Part shown: positions 23,838 through 35,777 of the stretch, one piece after another | Numbering within the stretch: position 1 is the first letter of the stretch | How the letters are laid out: every line of letters starts with the position of its first letter | Assembly (NCBI GenBank): GCA_963995505.1 | Contig: OZ023196.1 | Coordinates: 14,257,106 to 14,321,105, forward strand | Origin: Hypericum androsaemum | Taxonomy: Eukaryota > Streptophyta > Magnoliopsida > Malpighiales > Hypericaceae | Length of the DNA stretch: 64,000 nt | Reading direction: 5' to 3' | Translations under genes and position numbers: made by a program | The notes under the pieces: model-generated | Told to the model about the DNA's origin: nothing | Seen by the model: only the letters and a program-made list of their open reading frames with translations | Database searches by the model: none

Positions 23838-24730
23838 ATGCCTCCAAAGAAGATCAATGTTACTCGGATGACTCTAGGTAAACGGAAAAGAGGAGATGAT
23901 CCAGCACCAACAATTGATCTTCGCGACACATACAAGGCTCCGTTCCTTATCCGAGATGACAGCGAGGGTAAATGTTTTCAATCTCTCTCCTCTAGAAAAA
24001 TTGTGCAAAATAAGTGGTTTGACTTTCATATGATTGTGAGTATTGGATTGAAGACTAGAATCGAAGAATTGAGTGAATTTCTTGGATGGAGAAAATTTAT
24101 TGAAAATCCTTTGGCCACTTATGAAACTCTCACATTGGAATTTTTCTCTACTCTAAAAATTGATAACGATTTAAAATCTATCCGATGTCGTTTGCATGGC
24201 CAAGAATATAAGATCGACTACATCATCATGAATAAAGCTTTTGGATTTCCTATAGATGGTTGTACTGATATTCCTTCAACGTTTTGTGACAAAAAGAGTT
24301 GGTGTAAGTTGACTGGCTTAGCGAACTTTTGCATGACAAACCCCTCTAATGGATTTATCACTGACCCTGCATATTTACTTTTACACAAGTTTATGTGTCA
24401 TGGAATTTATGGAAAGCAGGAGAGCAACAAAGTCTCTGGTCTAGAGTTGTTTTTGCTTGCATGTTTGCAGGAAAAGAAGCCGGTCAACACCACCTACCAA
24501 GTTTTTTAGGCACTGCACAACACGTTGACTCAAATAGTGTCATTGGTCTAGGACATTTTGCCACTGGTCTTGCCAAGTTTTATAATGCGCTCCCTACGAC
24601 GATCTCTTCACCATTGGCCCTCGGCCACATAACATACGATACCCTAATTCGCGCAGAGATTATTACCGTCAGTGGAAAACTAATTGATGCAAAGGAGAGG
24701 AACTATTGGCAAGCGTTAAACTCTCCATAG
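23838..24730 (+). pseudogene. Extra ORF after pol (ATHILA ORF-1 / plant transposon domain type)
   Basis: The frame starts MPPKKINVTRM, with a basic stretch GKRKRGDD like a nuclear signal. A middle region with LSEFLGWRKFIENPLATYET and LTLEFFSTL resembles the Athila ORF-1 / 'putative plant transposon protein' family. A frameshift near 24490 splits it, and the second half continues in another frame with GLGHFATGLAKFYNAL to 24730. It sits where some plant Ty3 elements carry an env-like gene, but I see no signal peptide or convincing membrane segment, so I do not call it env. Function unknown. Confidence 0.7.
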
Positions 24731-26040
24731 AAGCATGCCGCATCGAAGGAGAATCGAGTCCCAGTAACCCTATCTACGACCACAGCGGGAACCATACAAG
24801 CTACACTGGCCACACTAATGGCCAAGATGGAAGAACATAACTCTTTCGTCCAATCTGAGCTAGGCAAACTAAAGGCACGTCTCACCACCATAGAGCGCTA
24901 GCAAGCCCATGCCACAGTCATGCTCCGCTTCCTTCTCGCCAAGTCTGGATGCAAGCTACCGCCTTCTATAATATGTGACACACCACCCGAGGGAGCCCTT
25001 GAACCCTAAACTCATTTGTTTTGTATAATTTCATTTATTTATTGTGTTTTGTTTACTCGTGTCTTCTTATGTTTTGTGTATTTTATTCTATTTGTTATAT
25101 TTCGAGTCAACCTACACCATGAGGACATGTTATTTTCTAAGTGTGAGTATGTAGGGAGTCACTAGTATAATTATGTTTAGAGACATGTTGTTCTCTGAGT
25201 GTGGGGATATTTTGTGTGTTTTGTGTGTCGAGTCAACCACCTGCTTAAACTTGCAACCTTGAATTTTTGACCCCTTAGTAACTTAAAATCCTTAGGAATT
25301 TTTGACCACTTGAGAGAATTCGGGTGGCACAGCTGTAATAACCAACTCCCGCCTGTATCATATATATATTTTAGCTGACTTGCGTGAGGATTAACCGAGT
25401 GGCGTATAAGAAAACTTGCTGCCTTTCTAAGTTGAAAAAAAAAGTTTGAAAGGAATGGGAAAGGAAGGAAGGAAAATTGAAATACGGAATGTGGAATGTG
25501 GAATGTAGAGGTGGAATGTGAATGAATGCTGGCGGAAGGGCAGTAGTCAGGTAAACAATTGGAGTTAATGTTACCTCCGGCCTGACTAGGATGGAGCTTG
25601 AAGATCGTTATAGGTGTACAATCGGAGCAATAAAAAGTTATAACCCGGCCTATTGACATCTAAGAGTAAAGTCCCAAGTGCCATGCAAGTTGAGTGCAAA
25701 CCATGCTAACCTAAAATATTTTGGGATGAGGCCAAGCTAAACAGCACTATAAGTGCCTTAATATCCAGTCATGCCTGGTGCTTATTGATGTTGAGTCTCT
25801 AGTGGTCTTCACCGCTTTTTGAATGATTAAAATTATGGAGAACTACTTTAATTTGTGGGCTAGACTTGAATTGTGAAATTGACTTGGCATGAGGATTCCT
25901 AGGGATAGTTTGTTGTTGATGGTTCATAAGTTCAGTGTGGTTAAAATGCTAGTGCTCGTGTTGACAATATCTATTTGCGTGTTCTATATGAGTCTTTTGA
26001 GTCTGTCTTAGTTTAGAGTCTTGCTTGGGGACAAGCAAAG
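24731..26040 (+). other. Long untranslated 3' region of the Athila-type element
   Basis: A short coiled-coil-like remnant with stops (to about 25010) is followed by about 1 kb without a credible frame. The motif 'CTAAGTGTGAG / CTGAGTGTGGGGAT' occurs twice (near 25137 and 25195) and again as the real purine tract before the 3' LTR, so earlier polypurine-like sites are duplicated here. Confidence 0.7.
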
Positions 26041-26058
26041 TTTAAGTGTGGGGATGTT
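26041..26058 (+). other. Polypurine tract of the Athila-type element
   Basis: TTTAAGTGTGGGGATGTT lies directly before the 3' LTR. This AAGTGTGGGG form is usual for plus-strand priming in Athila-type elements. Confidence 0.75.
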
Positions 26059-27559
26059 TGATGTGTGTCTAAAATACGCATTAAATGCATAGGATTTCGA
26101 GTTATTATTGCATGTTTGTCTTTAGTTTAGTATCGTTTTAGTAAACATTTGAGTTTTGGGTGACTAATAAGTTCTTTGTGCTAAATTGTAGGAAAAGGAG
26201 GCAAATTTGGAAAGAATTATACTTGGAGAAGAAGTCTGGCAGGGATAGCTGACTTGGAAGGGTATTTCGGTCAACTTTAGAGCCGAAACAGAGGATGCGT
26301 ATTTGACAGATAATTGAAGATATTTCTTTCCTCTTTCCGTGCATATAAAGAACGCCTAAATCGGATATTGGAAGAGGAAGTTATGACCAAAATACTGAAG
26401 GCTGGTCTGGCAGAGTATTATCAGCGAATATTCGGGACAATATTAGAAATTCAGTTTCTGCATCGCGGAAGACTCTCGAAACGGCTTCTCTAGGTTTTTA
26501 CACTTAGGAGGGCTTATATATAACCCTCTTGACTTATTTTAGACGACATTATTCATTCCATAGAATAAACTCTATTTTTATTTTGTCTTTGCCAAGACCA
26601 TGAGGAACTAAACCTCTAGGTTGATTCGAGGGAGGAGACCCAGGTTTTGGTTGTGAGGATCTTGGTTATTCAATTTAATTCAGTAGCATTTACTTATTCC
26701 TTGTGCTTATTATTGTTCTTGAATAGTTTTGCGGTTGTGAATTTATTCTAGAACTGATTTGCCATTGATTCTTGATTAGTGATTGCAGTTAGGAATTGAA
26801 CTAGGAACAAGGTTAATTCAGCGAGGAACGGTCGTTACCAAACTAATTAACTAGGAATAAGTAGGCTAGTTTGTAGATACCAAGGTTTTGAGTATAATCG
26901 CTAGGAGTAGGAACATCTATTCTTAATGCTATTATCTTATAGAATAGAAATCGGTCGATATTCTGTCTATTAGGTGATAAACAACTAGTTAGGAATTGAA
27001 CTAGGAGCAAGGTTAATTCAGCGAGGAACGGTCGTTACCAAACTAATTAACTAGGAATAAGTAGGCTAGTTTGTAGATACCAAGGTTTTGAGTATAATCG
27101 CTAGGAGTAGGAACATCTATTCTTAATGCTATTATCTTATAGAATATAAATCGGTCGATATTCTGTCTATTAGGTGATAAACAACTAGTTAGGCGGTCGT
27201 TTGGCTAGTTGATTGTTGGATGTTTGTGGTCTCTTTGCGGTTGCGGGAGATTTACACCTACTTGCTACATGTGTTAGATTATCTTTTGTGATCCAGTGAT
27301 CAACCAACTTGTCGTGGTACTCCGATCTCGAATCTGCCGCTTTTCTCTTATTGATTTCTCTACTTCTACTCTCTTTTGTGTTTGTTGATTTCGTACAACT
27401 TTGAATCCCACAAAACTCCCCTTTTTACTTTTGTGTTATTAGTTAGATTAATTGAGTATTCGACCCTCCTTGGATCCGACTCGGTATTTCCACTTTCTTG
27501 CTATTAATTAGTGAGCCGTGAATATCGGTTTATTTTGAGGGGCCTCGACACGCTCGTCA
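26059..27559 (+). repeat. 3' LTR of the Athila-type element
   Basis: 1501 bp with the same ends as the 5' LTR. It is longer by 199 bp because of an internal 200-bp tandem duplication (26791-27190). Otherwise it differs from the 5' LTR by scattered substitutions and very small indels. Confidence 0.95.
26791..27190 (+). repeat. 200-bp tandem duplication within the 3' LTR
   Basis: Two adjacent 200-bp units (26791-26990 and 26991-27190) start AGGAATTGAACTAGGA and end ACAACTAGTT. The 5' LTR has a single unit (about 17171-17370). The two units differ at only a few positions. Confidence 0.95.
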
Positions 27560-29004
27560 AATATGCAAGCTATTATTGAGGATCCTGAATTTGATCCCAA
27601 TTAGGCTTTTATTGAGGATCACAAAAAAAACAAACGGATCCTTAATTTGATCCCAATTAGGCTTTTATTTAGGACAAAAAAAAGCCATCGATTACTTGGA
27701 AAAACCGGAAAAAAGCTGTGGAGGTCGTAGCAATGAAGCACAAGAAATCATTGACGTGAAAGATTTGTCTCCGCCTTGGGAGTCCCTTGTACTAAATCAC
27801 CCGATTTATAACAATTAATCATGCTTTAATTAGAACGATCCAATTTGAAATATAAAAATACTGTAGTGTTAAAATTCATTACAAATTTCTTTGTCACTGT
27901 TAAAATATTAAATTCAACTCGAATGATTATAGACTAGTCATCCGAATACTAGTGGTTTTTATAAGAAAAAAAAGTAATTTCACAATACCCACGAAACAGA
28001 TTAAACAAAAACCTCGGTGTAACTAGTTTATAAACCTCGCTTATAAATATGTTTTAGCTATTTGGTAGCTGTTCATATTTTGGCGATTTTAGGAGTATTT
28101 GTCTCTCATGGCAATCTTGGCGTAACTTCGGTGCAATTTTTGTTTGGAATAATACAATTATACATTTACAAAAAATATTAAACAAAACCTGCTTCGCTTA
28201 AAATGTTTCCCCGCAACGTTTATGTTACTCCTAAAAAAACCCCAAGCTAACGAATAAATACATTTAATAGTAATGAATGCAAGCTAGCTGCTGCAGCTAA
28301 CAAATCTTCATTGACCAATCAATTGAATTGAATCGATCAATACAAATATAATCTTTAAGTTCTGATAAAATTTTATTAACAAATATTTAATATTTTTTTG
28401 TATGATTATGAAGTTGAAATTAAAAAAATCACAATTTGATTTTGACGCCTCGAATTTAGTTTTCCAGAAACACGGTCTACCATTCTGGAATAATAGTGCA
28501 TCTATATTTCTACAAATCGGGGCTTAGTCAGGGTCCAACTCTTATACTGAAGGGCCAATTTTTTTAAATCTATTTGTACATAAAGAGGTATTTCTGTTTC
28601 CAAAAAAAGGCTTAAATTAAATTTAAAATGTAATTGAAAAAAATCGAACAATTCAACTCGAAAAAATGTGAACAAAGGAAGAAAATATATTTCTTAGAAT
28701 CTGGATCTAGTTCTAAAATATAAATACAACTTGTCATATCTGAATCCGGATCTTGATCCAGTTTCAAAAAAGCGGACCACGGTCTAGATCTCGTGGTTCT
28801 TGGTCGGGTCATATCAGATCTATCCAATTGGTCAGACCCGCTTCCGGACAAGGGGCAGATCTCATTTCGGTTGGGATTGAATGAGGTGGACAGAATTTTG
28901 AAATATAGCGAAACATTTTGCTACGTTTATAAAATGTTGAACTCGAGTTAAATGTGAATAATTTTTTCACAGTATTTGTTAGTCTAACTATTCGAAACTA
29001 TTTG

Positions 29005-29593
29005 TGTTGGACCTTTAGACTCAATCAAGCAATTATTATTGTGACTGATGGACCTGGAATGTTGGGCGGAATGGGCCGGTCAACTCTCGTTGTCCGGCCC
29101 AGGGCCACGCCAGGCGCCACGTTAGAGTGACGTGGCGCTGACGCAATTGCCACCAGAGTTGGCGGTCCACGTGGCAATCCGATGTGGCACCCCGTGGCAA
29201 AGCTAGGGGTAGTTTTCCCACGTGGCGGACATGCGGCCCAGAAGTGCCATGTGGCAGCACACCACGTGGCGCATTCTGATTGGCCAGATTTCCTATAAAA
29301 AGGGAAATTCGGCTGAACCAAAAATAAAATTCTCCACACAACCACTCAATAGAAAGGCAAAACTTTGGAATAGTCCCTGACTTTTGATCAGATTTTTAAT
29401 AGAGAAAATCTCGTAAAAATTAATTACGAATCCTTTATAACGTAATTGTAATTCGACTGGCACGAAGACGTAGTCGACCCGAACCTATGGACCTTTTGCT
29501 TCAACAAGTAAGTAATTTATTATTAACGAATTAGTTTGTTAATTAATTAGGTTTAACATATAATTACTCATTAATTACACATTAAAATCAACA
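29005..29593 (+). repeat. 5' LTR of the copia element
   Basis: 589 bp. A GC-rich U3 contains repeated CACGTGGC words, followed by a TATA box CCTATAAAAAGG near 29291. It pairs with 36699-37303. Confidence 0.95.
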
Positions 29594-29606
29594 TCAGAGC
29601 ATGGTT
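29594..29606 (+). other. Primer binding site (initiator tRNA-Met type)
   Basis: TCAGAGCATGGTT directly after the 5' LTR resembles the copia primer site (TATCAGAGC...), complementary to the 3' end of initiator tRNA-Met. Confidence 0.6.
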
Positions 29607-30718
29607 GAAACCATGTTTTGATGATAATATGATGTTTTAATTCAAGTAATTATGTAATTTTTTGGGTTAAAAATTGTATTAATTATGATTTTATTGAAAA
29701 TTATAATCTGTTGGACATTAATGTAATTAATTCAAAACCAGTAGGACTAAATTGAATTTTACCTAACAACGTGGGCAAATTCGCGCACGCGCGAAACCTT
29801 AAAGTACCAATCTAAAATTTGACCGCTTACGTGGAACCTACGTGTCATGAACTTCGGTACAATTTTTACAAAACCTTTGGGACTAAACTAAAATTTGCCA
29901 CTTCAATTCAATCCTGAGGAACCCTAATCGGGCGATTTTCCCCCAAATCAATTTCCGTCGATTTTGTCAGATTTCTGACGATTTCGACGCCGGAGATCGA
30001 TGATAATCGATTCTCTGGCGTGTCCTCGACGTCTCGATATCACTTTCGTGAATCGAGGTTGACAGAATCGAAAGAACGAAGCCGTTGACGCCGGAGAATC
30101 GCGAAAATGAGAAGACGACGGCGGCGGAGAACGGAGGCACGATGGCTCGCGAGGCTGCTACCGACAAGCTCGCGAGACCACGGCGAGTCGATTGATAGCG
30201 GTCTCGGCCATCAGTTCGCCGTCTCTGTGCTGTGGTCGTGGTCGGAGCTTCGGAGCTCTTCGGGTCGTGCGGGAGAAGAAAAAGAAAGGGAAAAATCTGC
30301 GAGGGGCAAAATCATAATTTTACAATTTTTTCCCGAAAATATTTATACTCGGGTCAAGAAAATAAAAAAAAACTAGACGAATTGGCCTGGTTTCTTGGTT
30401 CGACCTAACCCGATTTATGATCAATTTTGACTTGACTTAAAAATATTAGGTTCTCTCTTTTAATTGGATAAAATCAATTTTTATTCAATTAAAATCTAAT
30501 AAATTGATAAAAATTTGAGAAATTTTTGTCAATTAGGTTTATTAAAATTATAACTATATTTTTAATAAAAAATATATATTTTTTGGAACGAGTTCCGAGA
30601 TATGTTAAATTTAACTAATATCACATGGATTGGTCCATAGTATGATCATCAAAAGATTAAAAAATGAGTTTTTTTTAATCCTATTTTGGGAGAATATGAG
30701 AATTAACCCGGAATTGAC

Positions 30719-31321
30719 TTGCAATTGATACAAGATTCGATGGCTACTGGAGAGAGGTATCAAAACTTTTGTGCAACGGAACTTCGACAAAAGGTTCTGA
30801 AGCGATGTTTACCGCTGCGAGTGCCTAATGATGACATTAATGTCATCGTTGAACATATCGAGGATGTTCACCAGGAGATGCAAGACTGCATCTGGGCCAG
30901 AGGCTATAATTATGGAGAGGACTGGCCCTCCATGTTTCGAGACCTCCTGGTCACGCTGAAGATCCAAGAAGATTTGTGCGTCTTCTCGGAACCTGAGATC
31001 AATACCCATAGAGATGCCCTCTATGGTCTGATCCACTACCTCGAGGAGAGGGGTCTGCTCAGAGAGATGATTCATCCTCCCGTTCTGGAGCTGCGAAGCG
31101 GGTTGGTCCTGAACCGCTACCTCACTAAGAAGTACTATTACAATTTTTCTCCGCTCCTGGTCATCTGGATTATGGATACGATCCCAGTTCCGGTGGTGAA
31201 CTTGGAACCTTCCTTCGGATCGTCCTTGCACTCGGTCCCCATAGGATCATCCTCGGATCCGGATACAGATATGTATCTGGATTCTCCTACCGGATCGCCT
31301 AGATACCCGATCCCCATCTGA
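30719..31321 (+). CDS. Extra ORF upstream of copia gag, function unknown
   Basis: An uninterrupted 200-residue frame lies between the 5' LTR and gag. The first ATG is at 30719; a second, at 30740, begins MATGERYQNF. The protein is acidic with a hydrophobic middle (NFSPLLVIWIM) and a Ser/Pro/Asp-rich tail. It also has a helical-looking stretch with IVEHIEDVHQEMQDCIW and YGLIHYLEERGLL. I recognise no domain. It is striking that it is open while the downstream gag and pol are full of stops. It may be an accessory retrotransposon protein or a captured host fragment. Canonical copia elements do not have an ORF here. Confidence 0.5.
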   Translation: MQLIQDSMATGERYQNFCATELRQKVLKRCLPLRVPNDDINVIVEHIEDVHQEMQDCIWARGYNYGEDWPSMFRDLLVTLKIQEDLCVFSEPEINTHRDALYGLIHYLEERGLLREMIHPPVLELRSGLVLNRYLTKKYYYNFSPLLVIWIMDTIPVPVVNLEPSFGSSLHSVPIGSSSDPDTDMYLDSPTGSPRYPIPI

Positions 31322-31698
31322 TTACATGTTATATTTAACTGTCCCCATATACATATGTTATTTTTGGGGGAATTTTGTACAATAGGTTGAGACCTTGTCT
31401 GAGTTTTTTTATGCATGTGCGTGTAAACTCAGAATGTACAAATGCATATGTGATGCATGTAATTAAACAAAGATGTTTGTTTAGTTACTACCACTTGAGT
31501 TTACTATCGATGAACTTTAAACGGTTGAAGTTTAAAATTAATACTTGAATGGTGAGGGGAAGCATGCCCGCGACCCACTTCGATTTTGAAGTTAATCAAT
31601 GACTTCCTATCGTTAAAAGTTATGAGTGTTTAGTAAATTGAATCATATTGCTAAATCAAATTTCTAATATATTCTCATATTAAAAATTTCCTATAGAG

Positions 31699-33192
31699 AT
31701 GTCAGTTGCTTCTAGATCTATCATAGCTGAGTTAAACCATGAGTTAAAACTCAACGGTGAAAACTATGAGAACTGGAGCATGAAAATCCAATATGTGCTT
31801 GAGGAACAAGAAGTTCTTGAGCACATACATATGATAATGGATGAGCCTGAAGAAGGCACAACTGCTCAACATAAGCAAGACATAGAAGCTTATATTATTT
31901 GGAAGAAAAAGAATACTACTGCCCGGTTGATTTTGTTAAGTTTGATGATGGATGATGTCACCCGACAATTTCGCGTGTATGACAACGCGAAAGAGTTATG
32001 AGACGCTCTTAAACAAAAATTCGAAAAGCTTTCAGTGTCAAAGCTGCGTGCTTTAACCATAAGGTTTGATACCTTTAAGAAGCGTTCGGAGGTTACCATG
32101 AGGAAACACTTGAGAATGATGTCTAACATGATCAGTGAACTGGCAGAGGCTGGTGACATACTTATCAACGAGCAGCAGATTCAAGCTATCATCTGTTCCC
32201 TACCACCAAGTTGGGAACAGATGAAGATGAATCTTAACCATTCTGACCATTTGGTAACATTTGATGATGTTGCCAGACACCTTGAGATGGAGGAAGATCG
32301 CCTCCTAGCTATGAAATCCCACCCTGAAGCCCATTCGACTTGTTCAACGGGGAGTGGTTGGAAAAAGAAGAAAGGTAAAGGGAAGGATAAGTATAAGGAA
32401 ACTCAAAAGGCTGAAAACCTAGGAACCAAGTTAGATGGCTCCAAGGCTAAAAATAAAAAGCGGTTTAACATTTCAAAAGTGACATGTTTCAACTGTCAAC
32501 AGAAGGAACATTTTACAAAAGATTGCAAGATACCCAAGCAGGTACACCTAAACTCAAGTGTGAGTAAGTTGTACATATCCTCTTGTATCCTTCTAACTGA
32601 GTCACATTCTATGTGGGTGATTGATTCAGGAGCGACAGATCATGTAGCTAGAGACCGTTGTTCTTTCGTTGAATACAGGCGGTTGCCAGCTGGAGAAAAA
32701 TCTATTTTTGTCGGTAACAACTCGTGTGTAGATGTGAAAAGCCTGGGCACTTGTAAATTGCACCTTCGTGGTGGTCGTGCCCTTCTTTTACATGACGTGT
32801 TGTTTGCTCCAGACATTCGAAAGAACCTGATCTCAGTTTCGGCCTTAATGTCTTTAGGTTTTCGGTTGTCGTTTAAGGACGACATTGTTAGATTGTATTT
32901 GGATGATGCCTATTTTGGCCTTGGATATATATCGGAAGGTTTTTTGATTCTAGATATTGATCCTTGTGAAAGTTTTTCCTTAGTCACTAGTTCAAACTCA
33001 TCGAAAGATGATATTAAATTGTGGCATTCTAGACTAGGCCATATCGGTCAGGATCGTTTAAACCGTCTAGCTAAGGCAGGACTACTGGAAAATATAGAGA
33101 AATCTATATTATCCAGATGCGTATCCTGTCTAGAAGGGAAAGGCACAAGAAAACCTTTCGGTACTGGGACTAGAGCCGAATTTCTACTATAA
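31699..33192 (+). pseudogene. gag, protease and integrase zinc domain of the copia element
   Basis: gag opens MSVASRSIIAELN at 31699 with NYENWSMKIQYVLEEQEVL. A TGA near 32000 interrupts it and the frame then continues. A CCHC knuckle CFNCQQKEHFTKDC follows a Lys-rich stretch. The protease active site is in WVIDSGATDHV. The pre-integrase HHCC region reads LWHSRLGHIGQDRLNRL then CVSCLEGKG. A TAA at 33190-33192 ends the frame before the integrase core. Confidence 0.92.
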
Positions 33193-34170
33193 TTAGTCCA
33201 TTCCGACATCTGTGGTCCAATGAACGTGAGGGCAAGGCATGAAGCATATTACTTCATCACCTTCATTGATGACTATACTAGATATGTTCTGATATACCTG
33301 ATTTCTCACAAGTCTGAAGCCTTAAACTGCTTCATGATGTACATGCATTTTATTGAGAATCAGAAGGACAGAAAGATAAAGGCCTGACGAACTGATTGTG
33401 GCCATGAATATCTTTCAGATGAGTTCAAAGCTCTATGCATTGAAAAAAGGATTGAACATCAGTTGTCCATTCCCTATACACCCCAGCGAAACGGGGTTGC
33501 TGAAAGAAGGAATAGAACCTTTCTTGACATGGTTAGATCGATGATGGCAGAGGCAAGTTTGCCTATATCATTCTAAAGATGCGCTCCTGACTGCCGCATA
33601 CGTTCTAAACCGTGTCCCCTCCAAGTCTGTTACAGCCACTCCTTATGAAATGTGGACAGATCAGAAGCCCGATCTATCCTATTTTAAGCCATGGGGGTGT
33701 GCATCCTATGTCCATTCTACCTCAAGTACTTTTGGTAAATTAGGACCGAGAGGTAGAAAAACTATCCTTATAAGATACCCAGAGGTATCTAAAGGGTACG
33801 TGTTCGTGGGTGAACTGGACGATGGACATGTAACCGAATTTGAATCACGCGATGCCACATTTTTGGAAAATAAATTTCCAAGGTTGAGGGAGGTTAGTAA
33901 TGACCTTACCCTTTATGAGACAGATGAACCAGAAGCAACTGGATCACTTCTTTCGAGTGGGAGAATTGAGGAGGAAGATAGAGATTTTCTAATTCAAAAT
34001 GATCCAGAAGGTCGTGATCTGAGTCCTGAAAGGGAGGTAATTCTTTATTCCAGTTTGAGTACGGTATTTCCATCCAGTGGAAGTGCGATTCCTGGATATG
34101 ATGAATATATGAGAGATATTTATCAAAACCAGAAATATCGTAGGTCTAGCAGAACTAGCATACCACGTTG
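33193..34170 (+). pseudogene. Integrase core and C-terminal part of copia pol (broken)
   Basis: In-frame after the stop: HSDICGPMN and YYFITFIDDYTRYVLIYL (catalytic core), then a TGA, then CGHEYLSDEF, and RIEHQLSIPYTPQRNGVAERRNR, which carries the conserved Q-x-N-G-x-A-E-R. A stop and a frameshift follow near 33575. From 33650 the frame DLSYFKPWGCASYVH marks the usual post-core region. Confidence 0.88.
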
Positions 34171-34349
34171 ATGATTTGACATCGAAGGCGAGACTAATGC
34201 ATTCTTGGTATCATTAAAGAAATTTGGTGGTCCTAGTGAAATTTTTCTGGCCATACTGCAGGATGAAGATGAGCCAAAGAATGTATCTGGAGCTTTGTCA
34301 TCTCCAAAACAAACTGAATAGATAAATGCAATGTAGGAAGAATTGTCTT

Positions 34350-34985
34350 CCATGATCAAAAACCAGGTTTGAAATCTGGTCGACCTATCTAGGGGGCGTA
34401 GGGCAATTGGGAATAAGTGGATTCTCAAAATCAAGCGCAATGCAGATGGCAGTATCGAAAGATACAAAGTGTGTTTGATTGCCCAAGGGTTCAAACACCA
34501 TGTTGGGATAGACTACGAGGAGACTTTTGCACCTATTGTTAGATTTACGTTAATTAGGGTCATTTTAGCTATGGTTGCTAACTTGAATCTAGAATTATAT
34601 CAAATGGATGTAAAGACTGCTTTTCTCCATGGAGAATTTGATGAAAAAATCTACATGATTCAGTCTGAAGGCTACATTCAAAATGGCTGCGAACACAAAG
34701 TTTGCAAATTGAATAGATCAATTTATGGCCTCAAGCAGTCGTCTAGACAGTGGTATATTCGCTTTCATAATACGATCATGGCGCATGATTTTATAATGAT
34801 AGACGAAGATCACTGCGTGTATGTTAAGCGATCAGGAAAGAAATTTATCATCAAAGATTAGTTATCTTCCAACTTTGAAATGAAAGACATTGGTGAAGCG
34901 GATTACATACTCGGAGTTAAGATTTCGAGGAATCGTTCGAAAAGGATAGTGTCTCTTTCATAAGAGACATATATTCGCAAAGTAA
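34350..34985 (+). pseudogene. Reverse transcriptase of the copia element, catalytic box missing
   Basis: Starting from NKWILKIKRNADG, the RT continues with RYKVCLIAQGF, YEETFAPIVRFT, YQMDVKTAFLHGE and IYGLKQSSRQWY. Relatives have the YVDD active-site segment between the VYVKR-GKKFII and LSSNFEMKDIGEA blocks. Here those two blocks are almost adjacent with an in-frame TAG between them, so the catalytic segment has been deleted. The enzyme cannot be active. Confidence 0.85.
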
Positions 34986-34989
34986 TAGA

Positions 34990-35777
34990 ACATTTTAAAT
35001 GTGATCACAGTAACCCAAAGTACGTCCCATTGGTTAAAGGTCATACTTTGTGTAAGGACATGTGCCCAAAAAATAGCTAAACAACGTGGGGACGTGGAGA
35101 AGATTTCTTACACCAACGCAGTTGGATGCCTGATGTACGCAATATTGTGTACCAGACCTGATATTTTCTATACTGTTGGGATAGCAAGCAGATATCAGTC
35201 TGATCCAGGCAGTACTCACTGGAAGGCTGTCAAAAGAATTTTGAAATATTTGAACACTACTGCAGAATACTCCTTATGCTATCAAGGGTGTGACCTGATA
35301 CTAAATGGCTACACTGATGCTGATTGGGGAGGCGACATGGATAAGAAAAAGTCTACATCTGGATTTATTTTCTTGTTGAGCGGGGGTGCTATCTCATAGA
35401 GCAGTAAGAAGTAAACTCGCGTATCTCTGTCAACAATAGAAGCAGAATATGTAGCTTCAGCTCATGCTACACAAGAAGCGGTATGGTTGAAGAGATTCTT
35501 AAGCCATCTCTCCCTGATCAACTCAACGGAGCCCGTGAGTCTATTCTGCTACAACCAGGCAGCTATAGCCTATGCTAAGGATCCTAGATTCCATAGCAGG
35601 GCTAAGCATATAGATATTAAATTTTACTTTGTTAAAAGTTTAGTAAAATATAAAGAACTGTGCGTGAAATACATATCTACACAAGATATGGTCGCAGATC
35701 CAATGACTAAAGTATTACCTCGAGAAGTGTTCGAGAAATATGTTAAGTCACTGGGTTTACGATGGTTTCATTTATAA
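34990..35777 (+). pseudogene. RNase H of the copia element
   Basis: Motifs in order: YTNAVGCLMYAILCTRPDI, HWKAVKRILKYL, GYTDADWGGD (catalytic Asp), KSTSGFIFLLSGGAIS, then stops at 35397 and near 35412, then STIEAEYVASAHATQEAVWL, RAKHIDIKF and KYISTQDMVADPMTK. The frame ends at 35775-35777. This is the normal end of a copia polyprotein, here broken by stops. Confidence 0.9.

Larger units (their letters stand above)
16438..27559 (+). mobile_element. Athila-type Ty3/gypsy LTR retrotransposon
   Basis: Complete structure: 5' LTR 16438-17739, tRNA-Asp-type primer binding site, gag, protease-RT-RNase H-integrase in one direction, an extra ORF after integrase, a purine-rich tract and 3' LTR 26059-27559. 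LTRs begin TGATGTG and end CTCGTCA. The 5-bp target duplication AATAT is perfect (16433-16437 and 27560-27564). The domain order, the DLGA-type protease, the primer site and the long region after pol fit the Athila lineage. Several in-frame stops and a frameshift mean it cannot make its own proteins. LTR differences are few and scattered, so it is not very old. It sits between the two copies of the local segmental duplication. Confidence 0.95.

Noticed and set aside
30809..31231. 140-residue antisense frame over the extra copia ORF
   Set aside because: Opposite to the direction of element transcription and shorter than the sense frame; I kept the sense frame.
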